Assembly: GCA_038230975.1 (NCBI GenBank)
Contig: JBBRMF010000342.1
Span: 1-5,043, forward strand
Reading direction: 5' to 3'
From: JANXVV01 sp038230975
GTDB lineage: Bacteria > Planctomycetota > Phycisphaerae > Tepidisphaerales > Tepidisphaeraceae
DNA length: 5,043 nucleotides
The position numbers and the translations under genes are program-made. The notes beneath the pieces are model-generated. The model was given only the letters and a program-made list of their open reading frames with translations, was not told the origin of the DNA and made no database searches. Positions within the stretch are counted from its first letter, which is position 1, and each line of letters starts with the position of its first letter. Of the stretch, positions 4,661 to 5,043 are shown piece after piece.

Positions 4661-5043
4661 ATGAAACGTTTCGTTCCGAAGATTTGCCTCGCGGTATTTG
4701 CCGCAGTCGCGCCTTTGTTCTCACAAGCCGAAAATCTCAAGCCCGATGATTTCGTCGCGGTGATCGGCGATTCCATCACGGAGCAAAAGGATTACTCGGT
4801 CAATATCGAGGCGTATTTATTGATGTGCCAACCCGTCACCGGCCTGAAGGCGATGCAGTTTGGCTGGGGCGGGGAGACGGCCGGTGGTTTTAAAAACCGC
4901 ATGGAAAACGATGCGCTTCGCTTCCATCCCACGGTGGCGACCACCTGTTTCGGAATGAATGACGGCGGATACAGTCCGATGAACCCAGACAAAGCCAAGG
5001 GATATCGCGACAATCAAAAGGCGATTGTCGAAGGAATGAAGAA
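4661..5043 (+). CDS. Secreted SGNH/GDSL hydrolase, 3'-truncated
   Basis: The frame runs off the right edge, leaving 127 complete codons. Residues 1-23 form a signal peptide: basic MKRFVPK, a hydrophobic core, then FSQA with likely cleavage before Glu24. The mature part shows three SGNH blocks. Block I is VIGDSIT, with the predicted nucleophile Ser38. Block II is FGWGGETAGGF, with the oxyanion Gly at about 69-70. Block III is CFGMNDGGY, with Asn100. Block V (the Asp-His pair) would lie past the edge. The pattern GDSITE...GWGGETA...GMNDGGY is typical of exported SGNH hydrolases, numerous in planctomycetes and Verrucomicrobia and often annotated as GDSL-type lipase/acylhydrolase. These enzymes hydrolyse esters; some remove acetyl groups from polysaccharides or glycans. 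The actual substrate cannot be told from this part. The gene is transcribed divergently from rlmN and appears functionally unrelated to it. Confidence 0.88.
   Translation, partial: MKRFVPKICLAVFAAVAPLFSQAENLKPDDFVAVIGDSITEQKDYSVNIEAYLLMCQPVTGLKAMQFGWGGETAGGFKNRMENDALRFHPTVATTCFGMNDGGYSPMNPDKAKGYRDNQKAIVEGMK

Overview
The window looks like chromosomal DNA from a planctomycete or a relative in the PVC group. This is an inference from gene style: a secreted SGNH hydrolase of the type common in these bacteria, a DUF2231-type membrane protein, a TTG start, several genes without a good Shine-Dalgarno site, and two short intergenic repeat motifs that I remember from such genomes. No marker gene settles the taxonomy, and Verrucomicrobiota is the main alternative.

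Layout. From 2 to 1852, three genes run on the + strand. The first is cut by the left edge. All three encode versions of one small beta-rich domain, with a Cys-Cys motif and a C-terminal [SM]-x-KP-like ending. It resembles DUF3299 and, more loosely, the C-terminal domain of DUF1980/TIGR03943 proteins. The first copy sits behind a helical, TPR-like region and a Pro/Ala-rich linker. The second and third are exactly 176 residues each, with a single N-terminal membrane anchor, and are clear tandem duplicates of each other.

From 1884 to 4490, two genes run on the - strand, convergent with the trio. They are rlmN (23S rRNA A2503 / tRNA A37 radical-SAM methyltransferase, complete) and, 171 bp downstream of it, an eight-helix membrane protein with an N-terminal DUF2231-like module. 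The gap between them is filled with back-to-back inverted repeats. At the right end, diverging from rlmN across 170 bp, a secreted SGNH/GDSL hydrolase begins on the + strand and runs off the window.

How the genes work together. The trio looks like one operon for membrane-anchored or exported Cys-Cys proteins of unknown function. The DUF2231 protein is also of unknown function. rlmN is a housekeeping translation gene. The SGNH hydrolase probably acts on an extracellular ester or carbohydrate. No mobile element, CRISPR array, tRNA or rRNA gene was seen. No stretch longer than 300 bases lacks a gene. The points most worth following are the three-copy Cys-Cys family, the intergenic hairpin cluster, and two places where intergenic repeat DNA reads in frame as a false N-terminal extension.
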